Shown here: positions 23,001-30,870 of the stretch, in pieces | Layout of the letters: every line of letters begins with the position of its first letter | Numbering within the stretch: the first letter of the stretch is position 1 | Origin: Enterobacter cancerogenus | GTDB lineage: Bacteria > Pseudomonadota > Gammaproteobacteria > Enterobacterales > Enterobacteriaceae | Reading direction: 5' to 3' | Assembly: GCA_000773965.1 (NCBI GenBank) | Contig: JRUP01000039.1 | Location: forward strand, 1-32,844 | Length of the DNA stretch: 32,844 bases | Program-made: the position numbers and the translations under genes | Notes under the pieces: model-generated | Seen by the model: only the letters and a program-made list of their open reading frames with translations | What the model was told of the DNA's origin: nothing | The model's database searches: none

Positions 23001-24385
23001 TGAGTTATTTATTGTCCGATGGCTGGATTATCACCATGAACCCACAGCGTGAAATCCTGGAACAAGCCAGTTTGGTGATTGAAGGCCAGCATATCCGTGC
23101 CATCGGAACACGCGAGACGCTCAGCCTGCAATATCCTGAGGCAGAGGTTATCGATTGCCGTCAACGCATTATTATTCCGGGTATGGTCAACACGCACACG
23201 CACCTGTTTCAGACGCTCTTAAAAGGGTTGGGCGACGACATGGTGCTGAAAAAATGGTTTACCTGTATGACCGGACCGAGTGCTGTCGCGTTAACGGAAG
23301 AGGATGTTTATGCCGCAGCCCTGCACGGCTGCATGGAGTCTCTGCGCTCAGGCGTCACTTCGCTGGTCGATTTTATGTATGCCCATCCCCGGCCGGGTTT
23401 GACCGCAAAAGTCATTGAAGCTTTTGAGGTCAGTGGTATTCGCGGTCATGTATGCCGTGGATTTCTGACCACTGGCGCAGAACATGGCATCCCTGAAGCA
23501 CTTATTGAAACGCCGGAAGCTGCATTGGCAGACGCGCGTCAGGTTATTCATCGATTTCATAAAGCCGACGGCCGCGTCAAAGTGGGCCTGGCACCCAGTA
23601 TGATTTGGGCTCTGGATGAGAAAGTGCTGCGCGGTACTCGTGAGCTAGCCAATGAAACTGGCGTACTCATCACTACACATGTGGCGGAAACTGATTTTGA
23701 AATTGAACAAGCCAAACTGCGTTTTCAGGGAACAGATACCGAATTCCTGAGTGATATCGGTTTCCTCGGTTCTGATGTACTGGCCGTGCACTGTGTGCAG
23801 TGCAGTTCTCGTGATATCCGCGCGCTAAAACATCACAACACACGCGTCTCACACAATCCATGCAGTAACTTGTATCTCGCGTCCGGCGTGCCTCCCATAC
23901 CTGAAATGCTGGCGGCTGGATTGACGGTAGGACTCGGCTCCGACGGCCCTGCCAGTAGCAATAATCACAGCCTTTTCCAGGCGATGAAGGTTGCCGCACT
24001 CCTGCAAAAAGGGGTACACCGCGATCCCACCATTATGACCGCGGAGAAGGTGCTGGAGATGGCCACCATTGATGGTGCCCGAGCCATTGGTCTTGATCAT
24101 CTGGTCGGTTCATTAGAAGTCGGTAAGCGCGCGGATGTGGTTATTGTTGATACTTCCCATCCGGCAATGACACCCATCCACCACCCAGTCTCATCACTGG
24201 TATATTCCGCATTAGGCCATGAAGTCAGTGATGTATTTGTTGACGGTGCGCATTTGCTGCGAAATGGCGAATTTACTCAGATCAACCAGCAAGCCGTAAT
24301 GGCGCGTTCACAACGTGCGGCACAATCACTGGCCGCGCGAACCGGCAATGACACGCCACGAGGCTGGCGTTCAATGGCGTTTTAA
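23000..24385 (+). CDS. ATZ/TRZ-type amidohydrolase (cyclic amidine/heterocycle deaminase family)
   Basis: 461-residue metal-dependent amidohydrolase, subtype III, like AtzA, TrzN, 8-oxoguanine and isoxanthopterin deaminases and S-adenosylhomocysteine deaminase. Metal and catalytic residues: NTHTHL with His66 and His68, TTHVAE with His227 and Glu230, AVHCVQ with His264 and GLGSDGPASSNN with Asp315. The N-terminal beta-sandwich (LLSDGWIITMNPQ) and C-terminal GSLEVGKRADVVIVD close the sandwich domain. Length is typical. It probably removes an amino or other leaving group from a heterocycle carried in by the BMP transporter. Last gene of the operon; start overlaps the previous stop, with GGAG eight bases upstream. 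Convergent with the Mtr-type permease gene 75 bases away. Confidence 0.9.
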   Translation: MSYLLSDGWIITMNPQREILEQASLVIEGQHIRAIGTRETLSLQYPEAEVIDCRQRIIIPGMVNTHTHLFQTLLKGLGDDMVLKKWFTCMTGPSAVALTEEDVYAAALHGCMESLRSGVTSLVDFMYAHPRPGLTAKVIEAFEVSGIRGHVCRGFLTTGAEHGIPEALIETPEAALADARQVIHRFHKADGRVKVGLAPSMIWALDEKVLRGTRELANETGVLITTHVAETDFEIEQAKLRFQGTDTEFLSDIGFLGSDVLAVHCVQCSSRDIRALKHHNTRVSHNPCSNLYLASGVPPIPEMLAAGLTVGLGSDGPASSNNHSLFQAMKVAALLQKGVHRDPTIMTAEKVLEMATIDGARAIGLDHLVGSLEVGKRADVVIVDTSHPAMTPIHHPVSSLVYSALGHEVSDVFVDGAHLLRNGEFTQINQQAVMARSQRAAQSLAARTGNDTPRGWRSMAF

Positions 24386-24460
24386 TCGGTGTTTCTTATG
24401 GCTTTGAATGACCCAATAAACAATCCCTTCACTCAGCAGGTGAGATTGAATCGCGCTAAA

Positions 24461-25699
24461 TCAAGCGCCGCCGAAGGTGGGCAGCCAGCCCAACCAGCTG
24501 AGTAACCAGGCGACGATATTCAGCACACCGAAAATCATCACCAGCACGATCGGGAGCGTGCAACGCGGCATCCCGGCAAATCGCTGTTGTGCTTTCCATG
24601 CCAGCATGGCCGGGATAAACACCGCCCAAAGCGTTGCAAACAGTCCTGCGAAACCAATCGCGGCGACAAAGCCATGTGGCCAGAATAATGACGCCATCAA
24701 CGGTGGCAGAAAGGTCAGGCAGGCGGTTTTCAGCCGTGCAGCAGGAGAATTGCCCCAGCCTAAACGATCGGCGATGAAGTCAAACAGACCGGCTGTAACC
24801 CCGAGAAAGGACGCAATCACTGCGAAATGCGAAAAGATGGACATCATCAATGCCAGGGCGCTGACGTGCAGATGATTGCTCAGCGCCGCCATCAGCGCGG
24901 CGATATCGCCACCCTGCTGCACGATTGCAGGAAATGCCGCGCGTGGCAAATTGCCCATGGTGCTGGTAACCCAGAACAGATAGAGTGCCAGCGACATTAG
25001 GGTACCGAGCACCAGCGCTTGAGTGACATGCCGTTTATTGCCGTGGTAATAACTCACCAGCCCGGTGATGTTGCCGTGATAACCAAAAGACGCCAGACAA
25101 AACGGCAATACACCGAGAGCATAAGGCCAATAGCTTTCTCCAACTGGCGCCGCGCTGATCAACGAAGGCAAACTGACCTGCGTCATCAAACCGCCAAATA
25201 ACAGGATAAGCAGCAGAATTTTCGCCAGTACGCAGAATGTCATCAAGCGGCTCACACCTGTAGTACCCAGCCACACCACGGCGGCAACGCAAAGCGTAAG
25301 CGCGATTTTAGCGCCTGCGGTTGAGAGCGGCAGCCCCGCCAGATTGAGCGAGTGCTGATAAACCGGACCGCTGGCGGAAATGTAGGCATAGGTCAGGATG
25401 CCTAGCACAAACAGAATGCTCAGACCGTTAAGCGTTGCCCAACCTCTACCCAGCAGATCTTTGGTTAAGGTATCGTAACCGGATCCCTGTGGGTAATGCA
25501 GGCTGGTGCGCATAAACAGCAAACCTGATAGCAACATCGCGCCCCACGTCACCAATAACAGCAGCAGCGCCCAACCAAACCATGCACCGGCCATCACAAT
25601 CGGCAAGGTGAACATACCCGCACCCACCACCGTGCCGCAGATAATCATCGCGCCCCACCAAACGGAAGGTTGGCGACGGCTCAAGGTTAAATCCGTCAT
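24461..25699 (-). CDS. Aromatic amino acid permease, Mtr/TnaB/TyrP family
   Basis: 412-residue inner-membrane proton symporter of the HAAAP family with about 11 membrane segments. It follows E. coli Mtr closely at ICGTVVGAGMFTLPIVMAGAWF (16-37, read in parts), LTKDLLGRGWATLNGLSILFVLGILTYAYISASG near 80-110, LPFCLASFGYHGN near 200 and FLGVTAGLFDFIADRLG near 290. Mtr imports tryptophan with high affinity; TyrP imports tyrosine, so the exact amino acid is uncertain. The ATG at 25699 has an AGGGA site; an in-frame upstream start at 25765 has none and adds residues not seen in the family. No TyrR box could be recognised in the 112 bases upstream. Not obviously related to its neighbours. Confidence 0.9.
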   Translation of the reverse strand: MTDLTLSRRQPSVWWGAMIICGTVVGAGMFTLPIVMAGAWFGWALLLLLVTWGAMLLSGLLFMRTSLHYPQGSGYDTLTKDLLGRGWATLNGLSILFVLGILTYAYISASGPVYQHSLNLAGLPLSTAGAKIALTLCVAAVVWLGTTGVSRLMTFCVLAKILLLILLFGGLMTQVSLPSLISAAPVGESYWPYALGVLPFCLASFGYHGNITGLVSYYHGNKRHVTQALVLGTLMSLALYLFWVTSTMGNLPRAAFPAIVQQGGDIAALMAALSNHLHVSALALMMSIFSHFAVIASFLGVTAGLFDFIADRLGWGNSPAARLKTACLTFLPPLMASLFWPHGFVAAIGFAGLFATLWAVFIPAMLAWKAQQRFAGMPRCTLPIVLVMIFGVLNIVAWLLSWLGWLPTFGGA

Positions 25700-25811
25700 T
25701 TTGTAAAATCCCTGCAAAATTAAAGGCGGCGATATTACACGGAAAGCGGCGTGAGGGAGAGGCAACGGCAGCAGGTCATGGTGCGGTGAGTGTCAGCTTA
25801 GGGTGACAGCG

Positions 25812-26600
25812 TCACTCGTCAGAGAGGTGTTCAGACTTGTTGTTGATGAATTCATCGAAACATTGGTAAGTGCTGGTATCAAATAACGAAATGGCCTCTA
25901 CTTCATTCATTGGTATCACATGCCGGAAATGTTGCAGGTTCAATCCCTTTGAGTCCGCCGTAATCCCCTTCTTCAGATAGAGTTCGTAATAACGATGTTG
26001 TTCGTGATAATACAACGTGTCCTTATCCCGGTAGCCACTGATACAAGGGATGATAGACAGGTGCTGGGTGAGACTGTGCTCTATACGAGGTGCGGCGACA
26101 TAACCAATGTAGACCTTGCGTGATTTAAGCGTAACGAAAATCAACATGTCCTCATCAATAGCCTGAACCAGCAGGGATTCAATCGCATCCAGGGCTGCCA
26201 TTTCACGATAGGCGGCCTGACGGACGCGTTCGTCACGCAATGATTTTTGTGCGGCATCACCTGCCCTCCAGGCGATAAAACACCCTGCACACAAAGAGAG
26301 AATGAAAAACAGTGGATATGAGAGAGCCGTTTTGTTCGTTAACCACGAATAGAAGTCTTTGATGCCATAGGTGGACACAAACAGATGGGGGATTGAAATA
26401 ATGAGACTAACAATGCGTAAAAACAGGTAGATGAACAGAACCAGGCAAAATCCCTGAATGACAAACTTGCAACCATGCATGGCAACATAAAAGTACGATG
26501 TCCAGCCATTAGTTCTGGCCTGGCGTATGCGTGATTGATAATGATTTTCTGTAAACCAAAAGCCACAGACCAATACCACCATAATCACCAAGGGACCCAT
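25812..26600 (-). CDS. Membrane protein of unknown function with cytoplasmic C-terminal domain
   Basis: 262 residues, not recognised. Three hydrophobic segments are visible: residues 1-16, about 40-72 (FCLVLFIYLFLRIVSLIISI) and about 92-113 (LSYPLFFILSLCAGCFIAW). A helical linker rich in Arg/Glu (115-140) leads to a soluble C-terminal domain of about 120 residues (LIFVTLKSRKVYIGYVAAPR, DTLYYHEQHRYYELYL, HVIPMNEVEAISLFD) that looks like a small beta-rich domain. No enzymatic motif is seen. AAGGA site six bases before the ATG. It follows the small gene upstream by nine bases, so the two are one unit, 112 bases from the Mtr-type gene. Confidence 0.72.
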   Translation of the reverse strand: MGPLVIMVVLVCGFWFTENHYQSRIRQARTNGWTSYFYVAMHGCKFVIQGFCLVLFIYLFLRIVSLIISIPHLFVSTYGIKDFYSWLTNKTALSYPLFFILSLCAGCFIAWRAGDAAQKSLRDERVRQAAYREMAALDAIESLLVQAIDEDMLIFVTLKSRKVYIGYVAAPRIEHSLTQHLSIIPCISGYRDKDTLYYHEQHRYYELYLKKGITADSKGLNLQHFRHVIPMNEVEAISLFDTSTYQCFDEFINNKSEHLSDE

Positions 26601-26609
26601 CGTTAATCC

Positions 26610-26861
26610 TTAACGTTTCGCGGCCAATTCCTTCATGCGAGCCTGCATGGAATCGCGGACCTGAGGATTACTCATATTTAACCAGGCATTACCGTTCGCA
26701 TCAGTGATAATTTTGCTGTCATTTGACTGCTCAATATCCTGCTGGTTGATTGATTGCATCAAGCGCCCCGGCATGCTGAGAAAACGCTCCAGAAATTTTG
26801 GCATATGATCTCCTGACTTCACGAAGTTTAAACCGTCAACGGGCATCAACCGTTTCAACAT
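26610..26861 (-). CDS. Small protein of unknown function with two possible in-frame starts
   Basis: 83 residues from the first ATG, 64 from an internal ATG at 26804; not recognised. Both starts have strong sites: GAGGAGG four bases before the first and AGGAG five bases before the second. The shorter form begins MPKFLERFLSMPG, followed by a polar region (QDIEQSND), an IITDANGNAWLNM stretch and a helical basic tail ending ELAAKR. The longer form adds a basic, partly hydrophobic 19-residue N-terminus. No signal peptide or membrane segment. Co-transcribed with the membrane protein nine bases downstream, suggesting that the two work together. Confidence 0.6.
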   Translation of the reverse strand: MLKRLMPVDGLNFVKSGDHMPKFLERFLSMPGRLMQSINQQDIEQSNDSKIITDANGNAWLNMSNPQVRDSMQARMKELAAKR

Positions 26862-27062
26862 GATGCCTCCTCAAAGTAAAAACTCAACCTTTCCTGAAAT
26901 TTCGACATTTAAATGTGGGCAACATTCAATTCAAGTCTGAAAAAGTAGCCCTTTTAGAAGGCAAAACAAGCCATCTCGCTTTAAATGAACTGAATATTTA
27001 TACAGCACTTAGCGGTGAATCTCCAACGATAAATCAAGCACACTTGCTGACGCTGGCTACTG

Positions 27063-27089
27063 ACACGGGCGCACTTGGTGCGCCCGTGT
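27063..27089 (-). terminator. Strong stem-loop after the inositol dehydrogenase gene
   Basis: ACACGGGCGCAC-ttg-GTGCGCCCGTGT, a perfect 12-bp stem with a 3-base loop starting five bases after the stop codon of the dehydrogenase gene. No T-run follows on the minus strand, so its action may be Rho-dependent or in transcript protection. Confidence 0.55.
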
Positions 27090-27094
27090 ATCCA

Positions 27095-28105
27095 TCATTG
27101 ATAAAACGCGGGGCGTGGAGGCATAGTAATCGGCACAATTTCACCGTTGTTCTGCGCGGCAACACAAGCATCGGCAGCAACCGCCGCAGCATAACCATCC
27201 CAGGCCGATGGGCCCGTCATCTTGTCAGACAACACATTATTAATGAAATCCTGCAATTCCACATCATAGGCATCGATGAAGCGCTTTTTCCAGTCGGTCA
27301 GAATTCCTGTGGAGAGTTTAGCCGCACTGCGCGTCTGAACGGACATCGGCTCAGGTAAGCTCGCAATCCCGGTTTCACCCACCACTTCACACTGGATGTC
27401 ATAGCCATAGGCACAGTTGACGAAAATTTCGACGTCAATACGCACACCTTTCGCCGTTTCCAGCAGCACTATCTGTGGGTCTTTCAGATGCGATGAGGCT
27501 TTACGGGTTTTACGCGGATAAATCACCTGAGCACTGACGTAATCGTCTTTCAGCAACCAGCGCAGAACATCCAGTTCATGGATCAGCGTATCGGTAATCG
27601 CCATGTCCGTGGTGTAGGCATCGCCGACTTCCGGGTTACGGTGTGCGCAGTGCAGCATCAAGGGTTCGCCAATGTCTCCGCTATCAATAACGCTTTTCAA
27701 TGCACGATAGCCGCTATCGTACGGGCGCATGAAGCCAACCTGCACGCGCTTTCTACCACTCGCGATCTCCGCCTCCACAATGTTCATACAACCTTGCGCC
27801 GTCACCGCCAGCGGCTTTTCACAAAATACCGCTTTCCCGGCTTTAATCGCTGCCAGCACGAATTCTTCATGTGTCGGGCCCCATGATGTCACCAGAATCG
27901 CCTGTACATCGGGAGCATTAATCAGGTCATGTGCATTGTCATAGATCTCGGCTTTGAGTGCGAGGTCGGTCAGGATCTGCTCGCAGTTAGCACGGTTGAT
28001 GTCATTCAGTGCAACCACCCGAGCGTTTTGCAGCACCTGACTGCAACGACGAATGTGTTCGCGCCCGATTGCGCCAGTGCCAATTACACCAATATTCAGC
28101 GTCAT
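27095..28105 (-). CDS. iolG: Inositol 2-dehydrogenase-like oxidoreductase (Gfo/Idh/MocA family)
   Basis: 336-residue NAD(P)-dependent dehydrogenase, the length of IolG. The N-terminal Rossmann fold opens GVIGTGAIGREHIRRC (residues 6-21); the EKPLA motif (about 96-100) holds the catalytic lysine; VGFMRPYDSGY and DTLIHELDVLRWLL carry the substrate-side Asp and His near 170-180. IolG oxidises myo-inositol to 2-keto-myo-inositol in the cytoplasm. Here it follows an IolI-like isomerase gene by 33 bases with an AAGGAAC site, consistent with an inositol pathway; oxidation of another inositol isomer or a related sugar cannot be excluded. Last gene of the unit, followed by a 12-bp stem-loop. Confidence 0.87.
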   Translation of the reverse strand: MTLNIGVIGTGAIGREHIRRCSQVLQNARVVALNDINRANCEQILTDLALKAEIYDNAHDLINAPDVQAILVTSWGPTHEEFVLAAIKAGKAVFCEKPLAVTAQGCMNIVEAEIASGRKRVQVGFMRPYDSGYRALKSVIDSGDIGEPLMLHCAHRNPEVGDAYTTDMAITDTLIHELDVLRWLLKDDYVSAQVIYPRKTRKASSHLKDPQIVLLETAKGVRIDVEIFVNCAYGYDIQCEVVGETGIASLPEPMSVQTRSAAKLSTGILTDWKKRFIDAYDVELQDFINNVLSDKMTGPSAWDGYAAAVAADACVAAQNNGEIVPITMPPRPAFYQ

Positions 28106-28138
28106 GGTTTGTTCCTTCGTTCTTCTGTACGAGTAAAA

Positions 28139-28960
28139 TTAATGGTTCAGATAATCAATGCTGGTACGAATCTCACGCGCGATATCCGCTTCGCTCCACG
28201 CTTCCATCACTGACGAGAAGGGTTCAAACGCGTAAGTACCGGTGTAACCTCTCTCTTCCAGGCGCTGGACTTGTCGTTTCGATTGCAACATGTCCTCAGC
28301 GCTGAGCATGATGCGTTCTTCATCAGTCAATTCTGCAGTTGGACGTGTATCCGTCACACCAGACAGGTGAACCAATCCGATGCGGTTAACGTCAACGCCA
28401 CCGGCGAAGTCCTGTTCTGCGCCTTCATACAAATGGTGATGGAAGGTATCGAGCACGATCTTGAATGGCACATCTGCCTGTTTGATCAACTGTTGTGCCA
28501 GTGCCGCCGAACGCAGCGAACTCTGTGGAAAGCCCAAGGGTTCCACCAGCCCTTCAATGCCGTATTCGGCGAACAGCGGCGCGAGCGTTTTTAAAGCGGC
28601 AACCGTTTGTTCACTGGAGACCACCGTTCCGTCATTGAGTGGGCACAGCACCAGCGCTTTCGCTCCGGTTTCACGTGCGTCCTTTAATAAACCCCGTGTT
28701 TTTTCCAATATCTCAGCGGATAACTGGTTAAAGGGATACACCGCATTGATTGTTTCGATGGTCAGCGCATGTTGATTTGCCAATTCACGAATTTTCTCGC
28801 CCCCTAAACCATCCGTCACACTTCCGCCCTTCATATCATTACGAATCTCGACCTTATTTATCCCTAAATCTTTCACCAGGGTGAAAAACTGATTAACAGT
28901 TAAGTTCGGCGCAATTTTTCGATTAATACAAAAACGGTCACAGCTTATTTTCTGGCTCAT
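28139..28960 (-). CDS. iolI: 2-keto-myo-inositol isomerase-like TIM-barrel protein (IolI/AP endonuclease 2 type)
   Basis: 273-residue TIM barrel of the xylose isomerase-like superfamily, resembling IolI in length and order: NKVEIRNDMKGG near 35-46, AKALVLCPLND near 106 (read in parts), the metal residues in GLVEPLGFP (Glu near 141), VLDTFHHHLYE (Asp and His near 175) and YAFEPFS (Glu near 247), with GLVHLSGVTD near 202-211. IolI converts 2-keto-myo-inositol to its 1-keto isomer. Good AGGAA site before the ATG. It precedes the dehydrogenase gene; 144 bases separate it from the transporter gene upstream, enough for a separate promoter. Confidence 0.78.
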   Translation of the reverse strand: MSQKISCDRFCINRKIAPNLTVNQFFTLVKDLGINKVEIRNDMKGGSVTDGLGGEKIRELANQHALTIETINAVYPFNQLSAEILEKTRGLLKDARETGAKALVLCPLNDGTVVSSEQTVAALKTLAPLFAEYGIEGLVEPLGFPQSSLRSAALAQQLIKQADVPFKIVLDTFHHHLYEGAEQDFAGGVDVNRIGLVHLSGVTDTRPTAELTDEERIMLSAEDMLQSKRQVQRLEERGYTGTYAFEPFSSVMEAWSEADIAREIRTSIDYLNH

Positions 28961-29053
28961 GTTATTTCCTGAAATGATTATCAGCGCTTTGTGTTTTGGT
29001 TATTCTGTTTTGCTGCAGTGTTTAGCGTGTTTTGATAGTAATTTATCTTCGGG

Positions 29054-29089
29054 ATTTATACTGCGTCATCGTTGAGTGATTTACATCAA
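29054..29089 (-). promoter_or_regulatory. Candidate promoter with FNR/CRP-like box upstream of the isomerase gene
   Basis: On the minus strand TTGAT-GTAA-ATCAC (29076-29089) matches 9 of 10 bases of the FNR box TTGAT-N4-ATCAA and also partly the CRP pattern. A TATAAAT hexamer-like element follows at 29060-29054. The box centre is roughly 35-41 bases before the expected transcript start, a class II activator position. Only pattern evidence. Confidence 0.35.
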
Positions 29090-29104
29090 GCTCGCCAATC
29101 CATC

Positions 29105-30550
29105 CTAAGGCTTGCCGTCATACAGCGCGAAGAAGTAATGCTCGACCTGTTCCAGACTGCGCCCTCGCGTTTCCGGAATGGTGCGCAGCACAAACATCGA
29201 GCCACCAATACCGATGATCGCGAAGGTGAGGAATGCGCCTGCAAGACCAAAAGCAGCCAGCAATATTGGAAATGCCATTGAAATAGCAAAGTTGGCCATC
29301 CACAGTGCGAACACCGCGCCGCCCATGCAGATCCCACGCATGCGCGCCGGGAAGATCTCCGAAAGCAGCAGCCAGGTCACCGGGGAGAGCGCACCTTGCT
29401 GGAAACACAGGAATATCAGCATGCCAGTCAATACCAGATAGGCACGCAGCAGATTGACCTCTCCGCCTGCCAAATATTCCGGCATGAAGAAACACACGGC
29501 GGCAATAAAGAACAGGCAAGCCGTACAGCCCATCTGTCCCACCAGCACCAGCGGTCGACGACCGATTTTGCCTATCATCCAAATCCCGACCAGGGTCATC
29601 AACACGGAAATGACGCCGTTGGCAATGGTGGCAAACAGCGCGGCATCATTGCTCAGCCCCGTTGCTGTCAGCATGGTCGGCGCGTAGTACATAATGGTGT
29701 TCACGCCGGTCAACTGCTGGATGGCAGCGATACCAATACCTAACAGAAACACCTTACGTAGCCAGGGCGTACGCAGATCGCGCAGCCGACCTTTACCTTT
29801 CTGCCGGTTTTCTTCAATGGTCTCTTCAATCTCCTCTAACTCCCACTCAACATCCTCTGCTGCACGGGTCTTCTCCAACACATGCCTGGCTTCGCGGGCA
29901 TTGCCTCGCATCACAAGCCAGCGCGGGCTTTCTGGCATAAAAATCATACCCAGCCACAACAGCACGGCGGGAACAGTCGAGAGTGCCAGCATCCAGCGCC
30001 AGGTATGTTCACCTCCCCAGATTTCATTGAAGGTTGCATTCGAGACATACGCCAGCAGTTGACCCGATACAATCATTAACTCCTGTAAGGTCACCAGTTG
30101 GCCGCGTTTATTGGCTGGCGCGATTTCAGCGATATACACCGGCACTGTCGCCGCAGCACCGCCCACGGCAATGCCGAGGAAAAGTCGTGACATAATCATC
30201 GACACAACATCCGGCGCAAAGGCTGAACCGACTGCGCCAAGGGCAAAAATAAACGCCAGAGTGATGATGATTTTGCGCCGGCCCATGGCATCGGCGAAAT
30301 GTCCGGCCAGCAAAGCGCCGAATGCGGCTCCAAACAGTAACGAGCTGGTCACCAGACCCGTGGTGAAGGGCGTTAATTGCAGGTCACTGCGCATAAATAA
30401 CAGCGCACCCGATACCACCCCAGTATCGTAGCCAAATAATAATCCGCCGAGCGTTGCCACCAGCGCAATAATCTTCACAAAAGGCTCAGTTCGCGTCACG
30501 CTATTCGGGCCTGACGCGGTATTGGTCGAGATATACAGTTCTTTTTCCAT
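29105..30550 (-). CDS. iolT: Sugar-porter MFS transporter, IolT-like (probable myo-inositol importer)
   Basis: 481-residue proton symporter of the sugar porter group with 12 membrane segments. Signatures: GYDTGVVSGALLF (about 40-52), DAMGRRKII in the loop 2-3 region, PVYIAEIAPANKRGQ (about 137-151), PESPRWLV (about 208-215), QQLTGVNTIMYYAP (about 281-294), GRRPLVLVG and the terminal PETRGRSLEQVE. It is like the inositol transporters IolT and relatives of XylE/AraE. Inositol specificity is inferred from the adjacent IolI- and IolG-like genes. AGGAGAGG site two to eight bases before the ATG. The 320 bases upstream hold its promoter. Confidence 0.87.
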   Translation of the reverse strand: MEKELYISTNTASGPNSVTRTEPFVKIIALVATLGGLLFGYDTGVVSGALLFMRSDLQLTPFTTGLVTSSLLFGAAFGALLAGHFADAMGRRKIIITLAFIFALGAVGSAFAPDVVSMIMSRLFLGIAVGGAAATVPVYIAEIAPANKRGQLVTLQELMIVSGQLLAYVSNATFNEIWGGEHTWRWMLALSTVPAVLLWLGMIFMPESPRWLVMRGNAREARHVLEKTRAAEDVEWELEEIEETIEENRQKGKGRLRDLRTPWLRKVFLLGIGIAAIQQLTGVNTIMYYAPTMLTATGLSNDAALFATIANGVISVLMTLVGIWMIGKIGRRPLVLVGQMGCTACLFFIAAVCFFMPEYLAGGEVNLLRAYLVLTGMLIFLCFQQGALSPVTWLLLSEIFPARMRGICMGGAVFALWMANFAISMAFPILLAAFGLAGAFLTFAIIGIGGSMFVLRTIPETRGRSLEQVEHYFFALYDGKP

Positions 30551-30642
30551 AACCTCTCCTGGTAAAAACGCATTTGGAAATACAGCAGAATAAAACAGAA
30601 AATGACGCTATCGGTATTTTTATTTCATGTTAATTTTTATTT

Positions 30643-30660
30643 GAAATTCATTTTCCGAAA
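30643..30660. promoter_or_regulatory. GAAA/TTTC half-site cluster, possible IolR-type operator
   Basis: GAAA-N5-TTTC (30643-30655) followed by C-GAAA (30657-30660), about 100 bases before the transporter start. RpiR-type IolR repressors of enterobacteria bind inverted repeats of this general kind, but the exact site is not known to me, so this is only a candidate. Confidence 0.25.
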
Positions 30661-30688
30661 TGTGATATCAAGCATTCTGGCTGATTTA

Positions 30689-30710
30689 TTTTGATGGTTA
30701 AACATCAAAA
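30689..30710. promoter_or_regulatory. 22-base perfect dyad upstream of the inositol transporter gene
   Basis: TTTTGATG-gttaaa-CATCAAAA, 8-bp arms with a 6-base spacer, about 140 bases before the transporter start codon. Size and spacing are like a CRP-type or dimeric repressor site, although the half-site TGATG is not the CRP consensus. Confidence 0.45.
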
Positions 30711-30821
30711 GGGAGCGTTAATTTAAAGAGTGAGAGGCGAAGATGGATTCGAATAACCCTGGATGGAGGTGGGTGATATTTATTAATAGCGGCGTGTCTG
30801 TATTTAAACATTCGAGAGAGG

Positions 30822-30862
30822 AAATAAGAAAAACCTTACGCCAATGGGTATTGGCGTAAGGT
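30822..30862 (-). terminator. Rho-independent terminator of the autotransporter gene
   Basis: ACCTTACGCCAAT (30833-30845) and ATTGGCGTAAGGT (30850-30862) form a perfect 13-bp stem with loop GGGT. On the minus strand it is followed by TTTTTCTTATTTC, a clear U-tract. It begins eight bases after the autotransporter stop codon. Confidence 0.88.
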
Positions 30863-30870
30863 AAACGCGA

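Larger units (their letters stand above)
30551..30870. other. Intergenic region between the autotransporter and the inositol transporter genes
   Basis: 320 bases without a convincing gene. It holds the autotransporter terminator at its right end and an AT-rich promoter region for the transporter, with a 22-base dyad at 30689-30710 and alternating GAAA/TTTC half-sites at 30643-30660. Confidence 0.6.

Noticed and set aside
25790..25811. Short GTGAC/GTCAC inverted repeat after the unknown membrane protein gene
   Set aside because: Only a 5-bp stem without a T-run; not strong enough to call a terminator.
25700..25811. Possible TyrR box before the Mtr-type permease gene
   Set aside because: A TGTAAA half-site is present but the second half does not match TTTACA at the right spacing.
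26915..27358. 147-codon plus-strand frame overlapping the end of the inositol dehydrogenase gene
   Set aside because: GTG start without a ribosome site, and more than half lies antisense to a well-supported gene and through its terminator stem.
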